Positions 26,730-35,656 of a stretch of DNA of 64,000 nucleotides are shown here, piece after piece; positions within the stretch are counted from its first letter, which is position 1, and each line of letters starts with the position of its first letter. Source of the stretch: CADCTM01 sp049671305 (lineage in GTDB: Bacteria; Cyanobacteriota; Cyanobacteriia; Cyanobacteriales; Coleofasciculaceae); assembly GCA_049671305.1 (NCBI GenBank), contig JBATUR010000052.1, positions 1-64,000 of the forward strand. The letters run 5' to 3'. Under the pieces are notes generated by a model, which searched no databases, was not told where the DNA came from, and worked only from the letters and a program-made list of their open reading frames with translations. The position numbers and the translations under genes were made by a program.

Positions 26730-27659
26730 TTAATGTGTACGCGCTGTAATATAATCAGCGATCGCACTTAGTGCCTGGGCTTTGTCGCCAAAAGGAGCCA
26801 ATTCAGTTTTTGCCGCCTCAATTAACTCTTTTGCCTTAGCTTTGGAGCCATCAATACCCCAAAGGCTAGGATAAGTTACCTTTTTTGCCAACAAATCTTT
26901 GCCTGCCGTTTTGCCTAATTCCTCCTGAGTTGCCGTAATATCCAAGACATCATCAACAATTTGAAACGCCAAGCCAATATTTTGAGCATAGCGAGACAAC
27001 CTGCCTTGATCTGCCTCATTCACCCCGGCTAAAATTCCCCCACAAACTACACAAGCTTCTAACAATGCCCCGGTTTTGTGAGTATGAATAAAATTCAGAG
27101 TATCTTCTTTGACATCAGTTCGTCCTTCTGATTCCAAATCCAGCACCTGACCACCAACTAAACCTGATGCTCCCACAGCGCGACCCAACCTGACAATCAC
27201 CTGCACAACTTGTGGTGCTGGGACATCAATCGTTTTTGCCGCCACATACTCAAAGGCATAAGCCAATAAGCCATCACCCGCCAAAATGGCAATATCATCA
27301 CCATAAACCTTATGGTTGGTCAGTTTGCCTCGGCGGTAGTCGTCGTTATCCATTGCCGGTAAATCATCATGAATTAACGACATGGTGTGAATCATTTCCA
27401 AAGCACAAGCCGTCGGCATTGCCATTTCGATTGTGCCACCTGCGAGTTCACAAGTCGCAAGGCAAAGTATGGGACGCAAACGCTTACCTCCAGCCAGGAG
27501 AGAATAGCGCATTGCTTCATAAATCTTTTCGGGATACATCGGCGGCAGGGAAAGGTCTAGAGCCGCCTCTACCTGAGCCTGCCGCCCTTTTAAGTACTTT
27601 AATAAATCGAAAACTGGGGATTCCCCTTGAGGGGCAGGTCGCCCATCCGTCGCTACCAT
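26730..27659 (-). CDS. crtE: Geranylgeranyl diphosphate synthase
   Basis: A 309-residue trans-prenyltransferase that makes C20 GGPP for carotenoids, chlorophyll phytol and quinones. The first Asp-rich motif is DDLPAMDNDD (residues about 97-106), preceded by GGKRLRP; the second is DDVLDIT. Length is normal. It follows folD by 57 nt on the same strand, a conserved cyanobacterial pairing. Confidence 0.93.
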   Translation of the reverse strand: MVATDGRPAPQGESPVFDLLKYLKGRQAQVEAALDLSLPPMYPEKIYEAMRYSLLAGGKRLRPILCLATCELAGGTIEMAMPTACALEMIHTMSLIHDDLPAMDNDDYRRGKLTNHKVYGDDIAILAGDGLLAYAFEYVAAKTIDVPAPQVVQVIVRLGRAVGASGLVGGQVLDLESEGRTDVKEDTLNFIHTHKTGALLEACVVCGGILAGVNEADQGRLSRYAQNIGLAFQIVDDVLDITATQEELGKTAGKDLLAKKVTYPSLWGIDGSKAKAKELIEAAKTELAPFGDKAQALSAIADYITARTH

Positions 27660-27716
27660 GCCTTAATTCCTTGATCTTATTGTTATGTCTTACCAATTCT
27701 ACGAGGCGTTGGCGTC

Positions 27717-28592
27717 TTATGAGAGGGCTTTAGTATAGCTGAGTACGGTATTGTTTAGTAACATCGCCACAGTCATTGCTCCAACTCCACCAGGAACCGG
27801 GGTTAAAAATTGGGCAACTTCTCGCACAGCATCAAAGTCAACGTCCCCCACCAAGCGGGATGCACCGTTTTGATCAGTAACGCGATTTATCCCCACATCA
27901 ATCACCACCGCTTGGGGTTTTACCCAATCTGCAGTAACTAATTGAGGGCGTCCGACTGCAGCAATCAAAATATCAGCGCTACGGGCAATCTCCGCCAGAT
28001 CAGGCGTCCTGGAATGGGCAACGGTTACCGTGGCATCGGCTTCTAGCAGCATCAACGCTAGGGGCTTTCCCACTAAAATGCTGCGTCCCACTACTACGGC
28101 GGTTTTGCCTTTGACTTCAATTTGATATTCCCGCAACAGACGCATGACGCCTGCTGGCGTACAACTACGCAAGCCTGTCTCCCCCCGCACCAAACGCCCT
28201 AGATTAACTGGATGCAAGCCGTCAGCGTCTTTATCTGGATCAATTTGATGCAGTAGTGGTACAGCGTCTAAATGCTCTGGTAGGGGCAGTTGGACGAGAA
28301 TGCCATCAACTCGCTGATCTTCATTTAAAGCTTGAATGGTTTGGGAAAGTTCCTCTTGGCTGGTGTTGGTGGGAAAATGACGACCAAATGAGGCGATACC
28401 AACTTTGGCACAGGCACGCTCTTTGTTGCGGACATAGGCAGCGCTGGCTGGGTTATCGCCTACCATCAGTACGGCTAAACCGGGCGGGCGTCCATTTGTC
28501 AAGAGCAATTGTTGAACTTGCCCAGCAAGTTGGGACTGAATACGTTGAGCGAGGGCTTTGCCATCTAGTAGTTGGGCAGAATTTGAGTGCAT
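27717..28592 (-). CDS. folD: Methylenetetrahydrofolate dehydrogenase/cyclohydrolase
   Basis: A 291-residue bifunctional one-carbon enzyme interconverting methylene-, methenyl- and formyl-tetrahydrofolate. Conserved blocks are seen: AAYVRNKERACAKVGI (catalytic Lys), ILVQLPLPEHLD, DKDADGLHPVNLG, VVVGRSILVGKPLALML and PVPGGVGAMTVAMLL. The first in-frame ATG was used. Upstream of crtE and probably in one transcript with it. Confidence 0.95.
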   Translation of the reverse strand: MHSNSAQLLDGKALAQRIQSQLAGQVQQLLLTNGRPPGLAVLMVGDNPASAAYVRNKERACAKVGIASFGRHFPTNTSQEELSQTIQALNEDQRVDGILVQLPLPEHLDAVPLLHQIDPDKDADGLHPVNLGRLVRGETGLRSCTPAGVMRLLREYQIEVKGKTAVVVGRSILVGKPLALMLLEADATVTVAHSRTPDLAEIARSADILIAAVGRPQLVTADWVKPQAVVIDVGINRVTDQNGASRLVGDVDFDAVREVAQFLTPVPGGVGAMTVAMLLNNTVLSYTKALS

Positions 28593-28835
28593 TTTTGGGG
28601 GAACCTCTGGCTTCTTCGATTTTGTGTCTTCTAAGTAAGAACAGTTAGACCATAAACGATAACTGTTTTGTTGTCTTCAGCTTTTTGCTAAAAACATTTC
28701 AGGTTTAGATTCTGCTAGAGGGCGTTTAAAAGACGATTTTGGCTTAAATCAAGGCTAAATCGTAGTTCGAGCTTTTCAATCTTGAGATGTCCACGTTATA
28801 ACCATAACCATGTAAGCGTAATAGTTTTAATAGTT

Positions 28836-29300
28836 ATGGCAAGGCAACAGAGAGTTTTGGAAGGTCTTCCTTTTTGGTTAACTAAAGGCAGGCAATCATC
28901 AAAAATATTTTACTTTTTACCGTGCTTTTTCCTGTTTGGGGCAGGAATTGTTGGTTGTAATGGCTCACCTTTAGGAATTGGTGGAATTAATCTGAGCCAA
29001 CTGGGGGTAAATATTACCAAAATTAGTGATATTAAAGGTAATAAGCAGGGTACGGTGTATCTACAAGGTCAAGTTGCGACTCGTGCACCGTTTTTGGAGG
29101 CGGGTGCTTATGAATTGCAAGATGCTACAGGTGGGATTTGGGTAGTAACTAAGCAAACTGTGCCTAATGTGGGTGATCAAGTTGTGATTAAAGGTCAATT
29201 ACAATTTCAAAGTGTGCCTGTTAAGGGACAAGAATTGGGGGAAGTTTTTGTGCAACAAGAGCAAGAATTATCGCGCCAAGCGGCACCAAATAAAGGATAA
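28836..29300 (+). CDS. OB-fold lipoprotein, cyanobacterial
   Basis: A 154-residue protein. A hydrophobic segment (IFYFLPCFFLFGAGIVGC) ends in a plausible lipobox IVGC. The mature part, residues about 55-145, has OB-fold-like strands: GTVYLQGQVATRAPF, YELQDATGGIWVV and GDQVVIKGQLQFQ. ATG 28836 gives an ordinary signal length; the ORF opens 18 codons earlier. Divergent from folD. Function unknown; it could bind a nucleic acid, sugar or metal. Confidence 0.7.
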   Translation: MARQQRVLEGLPFWLTKGRQSSKIFYFLPCFFLFGAGIVGCNGSPLGIGGINLSQLGVNITKISDIKGNKQGTVYLQGQVATRAPFLEAGAYELQDATGGIWVVTKQTVPNVGDQVVIKGQLQFQSVPVKGQELGEVFVQQEQELSRQAAPNKG

Positions 29301-29309
29301 AGGCAATTT

Positions 29310-29738
29310 ATGACTGAGCAAAAAGTGGAAGTTGCGATCGCTATTCTCCACACTGCTGACCGCTTTTTGATGCAGCTACGAGATAATATTCCGGGAATTA
29401 TTTACCCTGGTTGTTGGGGCTTTTTTGGCGGTCATCTCGATCCTGGTGAGACGCCAGAAGCTGCCGTTAAACGGGAACTATTGGAAGAAATTGGCTATCT
29501 ACCCCCGGTTATTTCTGAGTTTCGTTGTTATTCTGACTCGGATGTAATTCGTCATGTTTTCCAAGCTCCTTTAACGGTAGAACTGGAGCAATTAGTGTTA
29601 GGAGAAGGTTGGGATTTGGGATTATTAACAGCTCAAGAAATTAGTAAAGGTGAATCTTATTCTGCTGTGGCTGGAGTGCGACCTTTGGGGCGTCCTCATC
29701 AACAAATTTTGCTGGATTTTATTGAGCAAAAGCGCTAA
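29310..29738 (+). CDS. Nudix hydrolase
   Basis: A 142-residue NUDIX enzyme. The Nudix box GGHLDPGETPEAAVKRELLE followed by EIG (about residues 38-60) is complete, so Mg-dependent hydrolysis of a nucleoside diphosphate-linked compound is likely. The RFLMQLRDNIPGI strand is typical. Substrate unknown. It follows the lipoprotein gene by 9 nt. After it, about 250 AT-rich bases lack a gene. Confidence 0.9.
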   Translation: MTEQKVEVAIAILHTADRFLMQLRDNIPGIIYPGCWGFFGGHLDPGETPEAAVKRELLEEIGYLPPVISEFRCYSDSDVIRHVFQAPLTVELEQLVLGEGWDLGLLTAQEISKGESYSAVAGVRPLGRPHQQILLDFIEQKR

Positions 29739-29988
29739 TCTTTTTTCTATAATTGGTTTTTAAAGCATATTAAAAATGATAATTTTACTGAGAATATGTT
29801 GCTATAACAAATTGCCAGAAAACTAGTGATGGGATACCATATTTTAAGTTAAAAGTTGTCCTCTAGCTACCTGAAAGAGTGAAAGAACCAAAAAGATAAA
29901 ATTACACAGAATTAATAAATGATGGCTTTGTTTTAAAGAAAGCATCAAATTATCATATAATACCAATCTTGTTGTTGCAAAAAATCTA

Positions 29989-31230
29989 ATGAACAGGAAA
30001 ATTAAAACCTGCTTCATCTATTTCTTATCTCTTATTATGGTAGTCCTGATTTTAAGGACACCTCAACCTGTGAACACAAATCAGCCAACACCCTCAGCTT
30101 CAACTGAGATACGCGGCGTTTGGCTAACTAATGTTGCTAGTCCTGTCCTTTTTATCCCTTGGCGAGTCAACAGAGCGCTTCAGCAGTTGTCTGAGATGAA
30201 TTTTAATACCGTCTATCCTGTAGTTTGGAACCGGGGACATACTTTTTATCCTAGCGCCGTTGCCAAAAAATTTACAGGTCGCGCTCAAGATAGATTACTA
30301 GAATTATTAAGATTTGGGCAAGATGTTTTGGCAGTAATTGTTAAGCAGGGAAACCAGAAAAAATTGAGAGTTATACCTTGGTTTGAGTATGGTTTCATGA
30401 CACCGCCTAATTCACAATTAGCACGCCAGCATCTAGACTGGATTTCGGTACGTCGAGACAGTACAAAAACCTTAAAAGAATTTCCAGATGAACAACCTAG
30501 CTTACAAAATGTACCAAAATTTATACGAAAAGGATTAGTAAGTCAACAAGTTTGGCTTAACCCACTTCATCCAGAAGTACAAACATTTATCCGTAACTTA
30601 ATTGTGGAAGTGGTTACTAAATATGATGTGGCAGGAATTCAGCTTGATGATCATTTTGGCTTACCTGTGGAGTTAGGTTACGATGCTTTTACTGTTCAAC
30701 TTTATCAAAAAGAACATCAAGGAAAAAGCCCTCCCGATGACCCACAAAATGAGGAATGGATGCGCTGGAGGGCTAATAAAATTAGTGATTTTATGCATCA
30801 GATTTTTAAAGCTGTGAAAGCCGTAAAACCGAATGCAATTGTGTCTTTATCTCCCAATTCTCAAGATTTTTCTTATCGCGCTTATTTGCAAGATTGGCAA
30901 TATTGGGTGCAGCGGGGTTGGATAGAGGAATTGGTTGTACAAGTTTATCGAGATGATTTAACAAGTTTTCTGGAGCAACTGTCACAACCTGCTCTTCAAG
31001 TAGCGCGTAGTCAAATTCCTGTAGGTGTGGGAATATTAACAGGAACCTGGAGTCGCCCGGTTGATATTGCTCAAATTAGTGAGCAAGTTCAAGCAGTACG
31101 CGATCGCGGTTTTGATGGTGTTTCTTTCTTTTACTGGGAGAGTTTGTGGGGCTACCTCGCGCCTGAGTCACCGCGCCAACGTCGCTCTAGTTTTCGTTCA
31201 CTTTTTTCAGAGGAAGCTAAATCTAATTAA
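29989..31230 (+). CDS. GHL10 glycoside hydrolase-like protein
   Basis: A 413-residue protein of the glycosyl-hydrolase-like 10 family (PF02638). A signal peptide or anchor (FIYFLSLIMVVLILRT) precedes a TIM-barrel with IRGVWLTNVASPVLF, NTVYPVVWNRGHTFYP, AGIQLDDHFGLP and SLSPNSQDFSY; the C-terminal part ends in GFDGVSFFYWESLWG. The DD of IQLDDHFG and later acidic residues could be catalytic. It is probably a periplasmic polysaccharide or peptidoglycan-modifying enzyme; substrate unknown. Confidence 0.85.
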   Translation: MNRKIKTCFIYFLSLIMVVLILRTPQPVNTNQPTPSASTEIRGVWLTNVASPVLFIPWRVNRALQQLSEMNFNTVYPVVWNRGHTFYPSAVAKKFTGRAQDRLLELLRFGQDVLAVIVKQGNQKKLRVIPWFEYGFMTPPNSQLARQHLDWISVRRDSTKTLKEFPDEQPSLQNVPKFIRKGLVSQQVWLNPLHPEVQTFIRNLIVEVVTKYDVAGIQLDDHFGLPVELGYDAFTVQLYQKEHQGKSPPDDPQNEEWMRWRANKISDFMHQIFKAVKAVKPNAIVSLSPNSQDFSYRAYLQDWQYWVQRGWIEELVVQVYRDDLTSFLEQLSQPALQVARSQIPVGVGILTGTWSRPVDIAQISEQVQAVRDRGFDGVSFFYWESLWGYLAPESPRQRRSSFRSLFSEEAKSN

Positions 31231-31285
31231 GACTGATTTTTGAGCCATTTTCACTTTTGAAATATTATCAATATCTATCATAACT

Positions 31286-31882
31286 ATGCATGATATCTTC
31301 ATCAAATTTATTAAAAATGAATACAGAATTTGGTTGCAGTGGGTATTAGTAACAACTGTCGGTTTTTTATTAAGTTTGTATTGGGTAGAAATCAGCCAAA
31401 GAAGTGATATTCGAGCCACAGACGGGGCAATTGGCGGTATTGCTATTGGGTTAGCCCAGTGGCTTGTTTTAAAAGGACGTTTCTCGCCAACTGGTTGGTG
31501 GATTTTCGCTAGCATGATTAGCTGGGGCTTGCTGGGAGGCAGCCCTTTAGGTGCATTGGGTTGGGTTGCACCAAAATTTATGTCCATTCCTGTCAGAATC
31601 TTCTACGGCATAATTGAGGGCGCAATTACTGGAGTAATTATTGGAGTGGGGCAATGGTGGATTCTTAAAAACCATGTTAAACAGGCTTGGTTATGGATAT
31701 TAGCAAGCATAGTTGGTTGGGTAATTGGACTTACTTTTGCCTGGGTAGTGGGAGCAGTTTTGCGTGAGTTGACAGGCGTTTTTTTTGGTGAGGTTGTGGG
31801 TTTGACTTTGGGATGGTTTATTGTTGCTGCAATTACAGGAATTGCACTTTGTAGCTTGGCAAAAGAAGCCGCCCCAAATTAA
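31286..31882 (+). CDS. Glycine-rich multi-span membrane protein
   Basis: A 198-residue protein with repeated hydrophobic helix pairs (GFLLSLYWV, GGIAIGLAQWLVLKG, GVIIGVGQWWILKN, ILASIVGWVIGLTFAWVVG). The repeated GxxIGxxQWxxL motif, seen twice, suggests an internal duplication of a two-helix unit. It is of a type common in cyanobacteria without an assigned role. It starts 55 nt after the GHL10 gene. Confidence 0.7.
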   Translation: MHDIFIKFIKNEYRIWLQWVLVTTVGFLLSLYWVEISQRSDIRATDGAIGGIAIGLAQWLVLKGRFSPTGWWIFASMISWGLLGGSPLGALGWVAPKFMSIPVRIFYGIIEGAITGVIIGVGQWWILKNHVKQAWLWILASIVGWVIGLTFAWVVGAVLRELTGVFFGEVVGLTLGWFIVAAITGIALCSLAKEAAPN

Positions 31883-31903
31883 GTTCAAGTTAGGTCACAA
31901 TAG

Positions 31904-32128
31904 AAAGTATTAGGCAGGGGCAATATTTTTGATACCAAAGGTACAACGATTCTAGACGAAAGTTTGATTAATAAAGAGCCACCAGTTAATAAATATCAAG
32001 TTGCACGGTTGATTGGGGGACATTTGCGATTGGATACGCCCAAGCAGGTATAATTGCTGCAAAATGCTGAGTTACTTGCAGAAGTTAAAAAATACAAATT
32101 TTCCTTCAAAGATAGCTTGATATCTTGA
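31904..32128 (+). pseudogene. Relic of an unrecognised coding sequence
   Basis: A single frame reads from the codon after a stop at 31901 to TGA at 32126, with one in-frame TAA at 32051 and no ATG. The translated text has protein-like character (TTILDESLINKEPPVNKYQV; then after the stop LLQNAELLAEVKKYKFSFKD). It looks like the C-terminal part of a lost gene. Family not recognised. Confidence 0.4.
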
Positions 32129-32142
32129 GCAGATACAAGCAA

Positions 32143-32442
32143 CTAATGAACACTACTCAAACTATTAGCTGCCGTATTCTGTTGATAAGGAAAGATTGCA
32201 CAACGGTCATCTAATCTAACTTCATCTTCAAAAGCTATACCAAAAAATTCCCATTTTGTACAAGTATCATAACGATTGTAATATTGCATTTCCGGATGGT
32301 CAGCATCATATTCCACCTTCCAAACTGCTTCGCCTAATTCTTCTTCTAACTCTTGATCGTGAACCGGATTTTGGATCAGCCAATCAATTTCTACTATGTC
32401 ATACATGGGAAATTGATTACAGTAAAAAATGCCAATAGCCAT
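32143..32442 (-). CDS. Hypothetical acidic protein
   Basis: A 99-residue soluble protein, rich in Asp, Glu and aromatic residues (IVEIDWLIQNP, EYDADHPEMQYY). It has no domain that I recognise and no signal. A poly-purine AAGGTTAAAA precedes the ATG. Isolated between a relic and the ndhO transcript end. Confidence 0.55.
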   Translation of the reverse strand: MAIGIFYCNQFPMYDIVEIDWLIQNPVHDQELEEELGEAVWKVEYDADHPEMQYYNRYDTCTKWEFFGIAFEDEVRLDDRCAIFPYQQNTAANSLSSVH

Positions 32443-32619
32443 TTTTAACCTTCCTTAAAATAGATGCACCTAGCAAGGCTATTATTATTTATTCCCCTAG
32501 AAGAAAACAAATCTGTCTTTAGGTAGAAAAATTCAGTCAATAACCAATTGCCTATTTTAACGAACTGTGGCACTGCCCAGAAACTAGGTTCAACATCTTT
32601 GCCGCGCCGCACTAAGTTT

Positions 32620-32665
32620 TGCTAGATAAAAAATTGAACCCGCAATAGCGAAGTGCTACGCGGGG
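32620..32665 (-). terminator. Terminator-like hairpin after ndhO
   Basis: On the minus strand CCCCGC pairs with GCGGG (plus 32639-32665), with inner pairs TAGC/GCTA, followed by TTCAATTTTTTATC. It ends the psaE-mutM-ndhO unit. The inner GAAGTGC/TACGC sequence may also be a repeat. Confidence 0.5.
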
Positions 32666-32681
32666 CTTTAACTAACGATTT

Positions 32682-32921
32682 CTAAGCCTCAGTCGTCGCA
32701 GCAGCGCCAGCTTCATCTAACTGATCAATATGTAACCAAATATTTGGCGTCGGCACTTGACCAAACTTAATAAAAGCATAATCGCCCTTCATGTCTACCA
32801 CTTCCCCACTAGTCTCAAAAAGATAAGGCGGAAGACGTGAATCACTAGCTTGGATTTCCACACTATTTTCCAACTTTTCCCGGTTAGCGCGAACCATAGA
32901 GCCTTTTTTAATACTTGCCAT
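32682..32921 (-). CDS. ndhO: NAD(P)H-quinone oxidoreductase subunit O
   Basis: A 79-residue small subunit of the photosynthetic NDH-1 complex on the thylakoid membrane. Recognised by KKGSMVRANREKLENS, LPPYLFETSGEVVDMKGDY and FGQVPTPNIWL. The reading frame runs upstream into mutM, but the ATG at 32921 matches homologues (MASIKKGS). NdhO is confined to oxygenic phototrophs. It is the last gene after mutM, 56 nt downstream. Confidence 0.93.
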   Translation of the reverse strand: MASIKKGSMVRANREKLENSVEIQASDSRLPPYLFETSGEVVDMKGDYAFIKFGQVPTPNIWLHIDQLDEAGAAATTEA

Positions 32922-32977
32922 AATTACCGTTGAGTACTCCTGCCTTAAGATAACTTTGTTTAGCATTTTAAGATGAG

Positions 32978-33832
32978 TTAAGCCAAAGCTTGACAGTTTG
33001 GACAAAAATGAGCAGATCGTCCTGCCAGCTTCACCCGTTCAATATTCGTGCCACAAACCCGACAAGCTTCACCCTTGCGCCCATATACCCAGGCAACACC
33101 GCCATAATTGCCATTCACACCCAACACGCTCAAAAAGTCACTAAAGCTTGTGCCACCAGACTCGATACTAGTTTGCAAGACTTGGATAATTGCCTCACGT
33201 AGGCGCTCAATTTGCTTAATATTCAAATCTGCACAAAGCCTTTGAGGTGGAATGCCGCTCAAAAATAAAGCTTCATCAGCATAAATATTACCCACACCCG
33301 CCACTAATTCCTGATCCAGCAAAGCCGTCTTAATCGAGCGTTGCCGCGACTTTAGCTTACTTGCTAAATACTCAACCGAAAAATCATCGGAAAAAGGCTC
33401 TGGTCCCAGCCGAGAAAGCCCTGTAACGATACTTTCTAGTGCGACGTTAGGGGGAACCAACCACATCTTACCAAAGGTTCTAGTATCAACAAAACGCAAT
33501 TCACGGTCGTTTTGAAAGAACAAGCGCACTCGCGTATGTTTTTGCAATGGTTGCTCTGTCTCAACCCAAAGTAATTGCCCAGTCATCCGCAGATGAACAC
33601 CCAACCACCCCGCCGCCGTTGTGTCCCCGTGCTGCAACTCTGCCAATAAATACTTACCACGCCGCTGCCAATTGCTAATTGTGACATTTTGCAACGGGTT
33701 CAAAAAATCTTGCACAGAAAGAGGGTGGGCGATAGTGCGATGAAGCAACACATCCCCACCCAGAATTTTTTGATTCAAGGTCAATTGATTTAGACCTCGA
33801 CAAACTGTTTCAACTTCAGGAAGTTCAGGCAC
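32978..33832 (-). CDS. mutM: Formamidopyrimidine-DNA glycosylase
   Basis: A 284-residue Fpg/MutM enzyme removing 8-oxoguanine from oxidised DNA. The N-terminal PELPEVETV supplies the catalytic Pro and Glu; the H2TH domain contains LLDQELVAGVGNIYADE; the zinc finger is CRVCGTNIERVKLAGRSAHF with CPNC. It starts 3 nt after the psaE stop, so both are on one transcript; coupling of DNA repair with photosystem I genes is a known cyanobacterial arrangement. Confidence 0.95.
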   Translation of the reverse strand: MPELPEVETVCRGLNQLTLNQKILGGDVLLHRTIAHPLSVQDFLNPLQNVTISNWQRRGKYLLAELQHGDTTAAGWLGVHLRMTGQLLWVETEQPLQKHTRVRLFFQNDRELRFVDTRTFGKMWLVPPNVALESIVTGLSRLGPEPFSDDFSVEYLASKLKSRQRSIKTALLDQELVAGVGNIYADEALFLSGIPPQRLCADLNIKQIERLREAIIQVLQTSIESGGTSFSDFLSVLGVNGNYGGVAWVYGRKGEACRVCGTNIERVKLAGRSAHFCPNCQALA

Positions 33833-33835
33833 GAC

Positions 33836-34201
33836 TTAACGCGCTTCCGTTCCCTGGTTAGCATCGCCTTCTACCACACCAGAACCTGATGGGGCGTCAG
33901 CCGGTGTTTTCTTGGCAGCGCCTGAACTGGCGGAACCTGTCTTGCGAGTTTTTGGCTCGACAGTGGTTTGCTTGCCACCGGAAGCTGCGGGCGTTTTTGC
34001 CTTTTTCTTCGGTGGTGCAATTTCGACTACTTCATCCATTGAGTAGTTATTGGTATTAACACCTGCGTAGTTAACTTTATCAAAACGAACAATTACAGGG
34101 TATTTGATACCGCTTTGATCTACCGTCGCGACAGTACCAACATCCTGAAACCAGTAAGATTCCTTTCTGAGAATACGAACTGTAGAACCACGTTGAACCA
34201 T
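33836..34201 (-). CDS. psaE: Photosystem I subunit IV with long C-terminal tail
   Basis: The first 62 residues are PsaE, the stromal PSI subunit that supports ferredoxin docking and cyclic electron flow: QRGSTVRILRKESYWFQDVG, GIKYPVIVRFDKVNYAGVNT and DEVVEI, an SH3-like barrel. Typical cyanobacterial PsaE is about 70-75 residues. This one is 121 because of a roughly 58-residue low-complexity tail rich in Lys, Ala, Pro, Gly, Ser and Thr (PPKKKAKTPAASGGK...). No frameshift is needed to read it. First gene of the operon with mutM and ndhO. Confidence 0.95.
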   Translation of the reverse strand: MVQRGSTVRILRKESYWFQDVGTVATVDQSGIKYPVIVRFDKVNYAGVNTNNYSMDEVVEIAPPKKKAKTPAASGGKQTTVEPKTRKTGSASSGAAKKTPADAPSGSGVVEGDANQGTEAR

Positions 34202-34347
34202 AAGTTTTTTTACCTTGCGCTCTAACTTTACAGAGTACTACTGGATCGGGACTGTCTGTTGCATCGGCTTTTTAAGTTTTATTACTTCCGAGCATTTTGA
34301 GAGTGGGATTTGAGCTTTTTTTGGGCTAATTGTTGCTTAAATCAAGT

Positions 34348-34956
34348 TTAGTCTTGCCAACGGACTTGCACGAAATGAGCCGCACGTCCCCAAAGATCTG
34401 AGGTGGCGCTAATGTCGGTAATTGCCAGGTTGAAGGGAATAGAGGTTGTCAGGTGGCGTTGAGCCAGAGTGCCAAGATCTGGTGTAAGTTGAGTAGCGGT
34501 GGCTGCAGCAATACCAATTCCCAGCATTTGCTCAAGGGGACTGCGTGGCAACAACAAATGTGCACCTATGGCTAGCCCTGCCGTCAAAAACATCCCTACA
34601 GAAAGGTTTGTACCACAACGGGGATGAACTGCTAAATCCCATTCTCCGGTTTTGAGGCGACTCAAGGCGGTGGGAACGGCTCGTTTTAAGTCGGTAGTAT
34701 TAACTTGACCATAGAGATAAAAGCCTTCATCGGTGGATAAGCCGCCTAAGCTATTGTTGTCTGAGGGACTTGTGGCTTGGCGCTGATCTAGTACCCAAAC
34801 TGTAGCGTGTTCTAGGGCATGAACTTGGCGCACCATGAGAAGTTCTTTGAAGCCAGGAAGAAAGTTTAGCTGCTTGAGCAAGTCAGCATCTTGTGTGGGT
34901 TGTGGTGCGGCAAAGTCCCAGAAGTTGCCAGTTTGGGTAGAGGCAGTATTAGTCAT
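34348..34956 (-). CDS. DUF6391 family protein
   Basis: A 202-residue cyanobacterial protein with MVRQVHALEHATVWVL near residue 42, HPRCGTNLSVGMFLTAGLAI, and a membrane-inserting helix pair (about residues 118-155). The His/Glu in HALEHAT could bind metal. Conserved in cyanobacteria, function unknown. It has no close operon partner; psaE is downstream and the lipoprotein gene upstream. Confidence 0.7.
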   Translation of the reverse strand: MTNTASTQTGNFWDFAAPQPTQDADLLKQLNFLPGFKELLMVRQVHALEHATVWVLDQRQATSPSDNNSLGGLSTDEGFYLYGQVNTTDLKRAVPTALSRLKTGEWDLAVHPRCGTNLSVGMFLTAGLAIGAHLLLPRSPLEQMLGIGIAAATATQLTPDLGTLAQRHLTTSIPFNLAITDISATSDLWGRAAHFVQVRWQD

Positions 34957-35059
34957 GGCAGCACGACTCCTTTATTTTGCAAGTATTTTTAACTGTAGCG
35001 TTCTGATTAGGATTAGTGTTGTAAACGCTGGTGAAGTGCCGTTTCCACTTCCAGACAAC

Positions 35060-35656
35060 TTACGGTGAAGCTGGTGCTGGTGCCGTCGGTGCTGATACAG
35101 ATGGTAGTGATAGTTCTACACCCGAACCTCTGTCATATATCTCAATATCCCATTGTCCAGAACGCATGGACTCAAAAGCAATAAAGCGACCATTTCCGCT
35201 AATGGTGGGATGACGAACTTCGGCGATGATATCTTCGGTGATGCGATCGGCTTGCAAGCTTTGACGATCATAGACAAAGACATCTGGCTTACCTAGTTGC
35301 TCGGAAATATAAACAATATAACGACCATCGGCACTGATGTCTGGCTGCTCTTGCAAGCTACCTGGCTGGTTGAGTCCTGGTAAATCAATCAAACGGCGTT
35401 GTTGCACGTCGTAGAGGTAAATACTGCGCTGTGCGAGGCGGTCTGAACTAAAGACTAGGTAGCGACCATCATAAGAATAGTGGGGTTCTTGGTCGGGGGC
35501 GATGCTGTTGAGGGCGGCACCAAGGGTTTGAGTGGGTGGAGTGACGAAACCACGTGAGTTGAAGCCATCCAAAAACGAATTAAGGCAGCCACTTAATCCC
35601 CAGATTAAGCCAACTGCCAAAACTAATAAGATCTTGCGACGCTTAGAAGATTTCAT
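35060..35656 (-). CDS. TolB/PD40-like beta-propeller lipoprotein
   Basis: A 198-residue lipoprotein. The signal (ILLVLAVGLIWGLSGC) has lipobox LSGC. Then come at least three PD40 (TolB-like) blades: YSYDGRYLVFSSDR, ISADGRYIVYISEQ and ISGNGRFIAFESMR. The C-terminus is Pro/Ala/Ser-rich. The ATG at 35656 starts with the signal peptide; the gene begins 13 nt before the stop of pedR, so the two overlap. Role unknown; possibly an envelope interaction scaffold. Confidence 0.8.
   Translation of the reverse strand: MKSSKRRKILLVLAVGLIWGLSGCLNSFLDGFNSRGFVTPPTQTLGAALNSIAPDQEPHYSYDGRYLVFSSDRLAQRSIYLYDVQQRRLIDLPGLNQPGSLQEQPDISADGRYIVYISEQLGKPDVFVYDRQSLQADRITEDIIAEVRHPTISGNGRFIAFESMRSGQWDIEIYDRGSGVELSLPSVSAPTAPAPASP

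Noticed and set aside
32922..33005. Upstream extension of ndhO
   Set aside because: The extra residues overlap mutM and are not part of NdhO; the ATG at 32921 fits the family.
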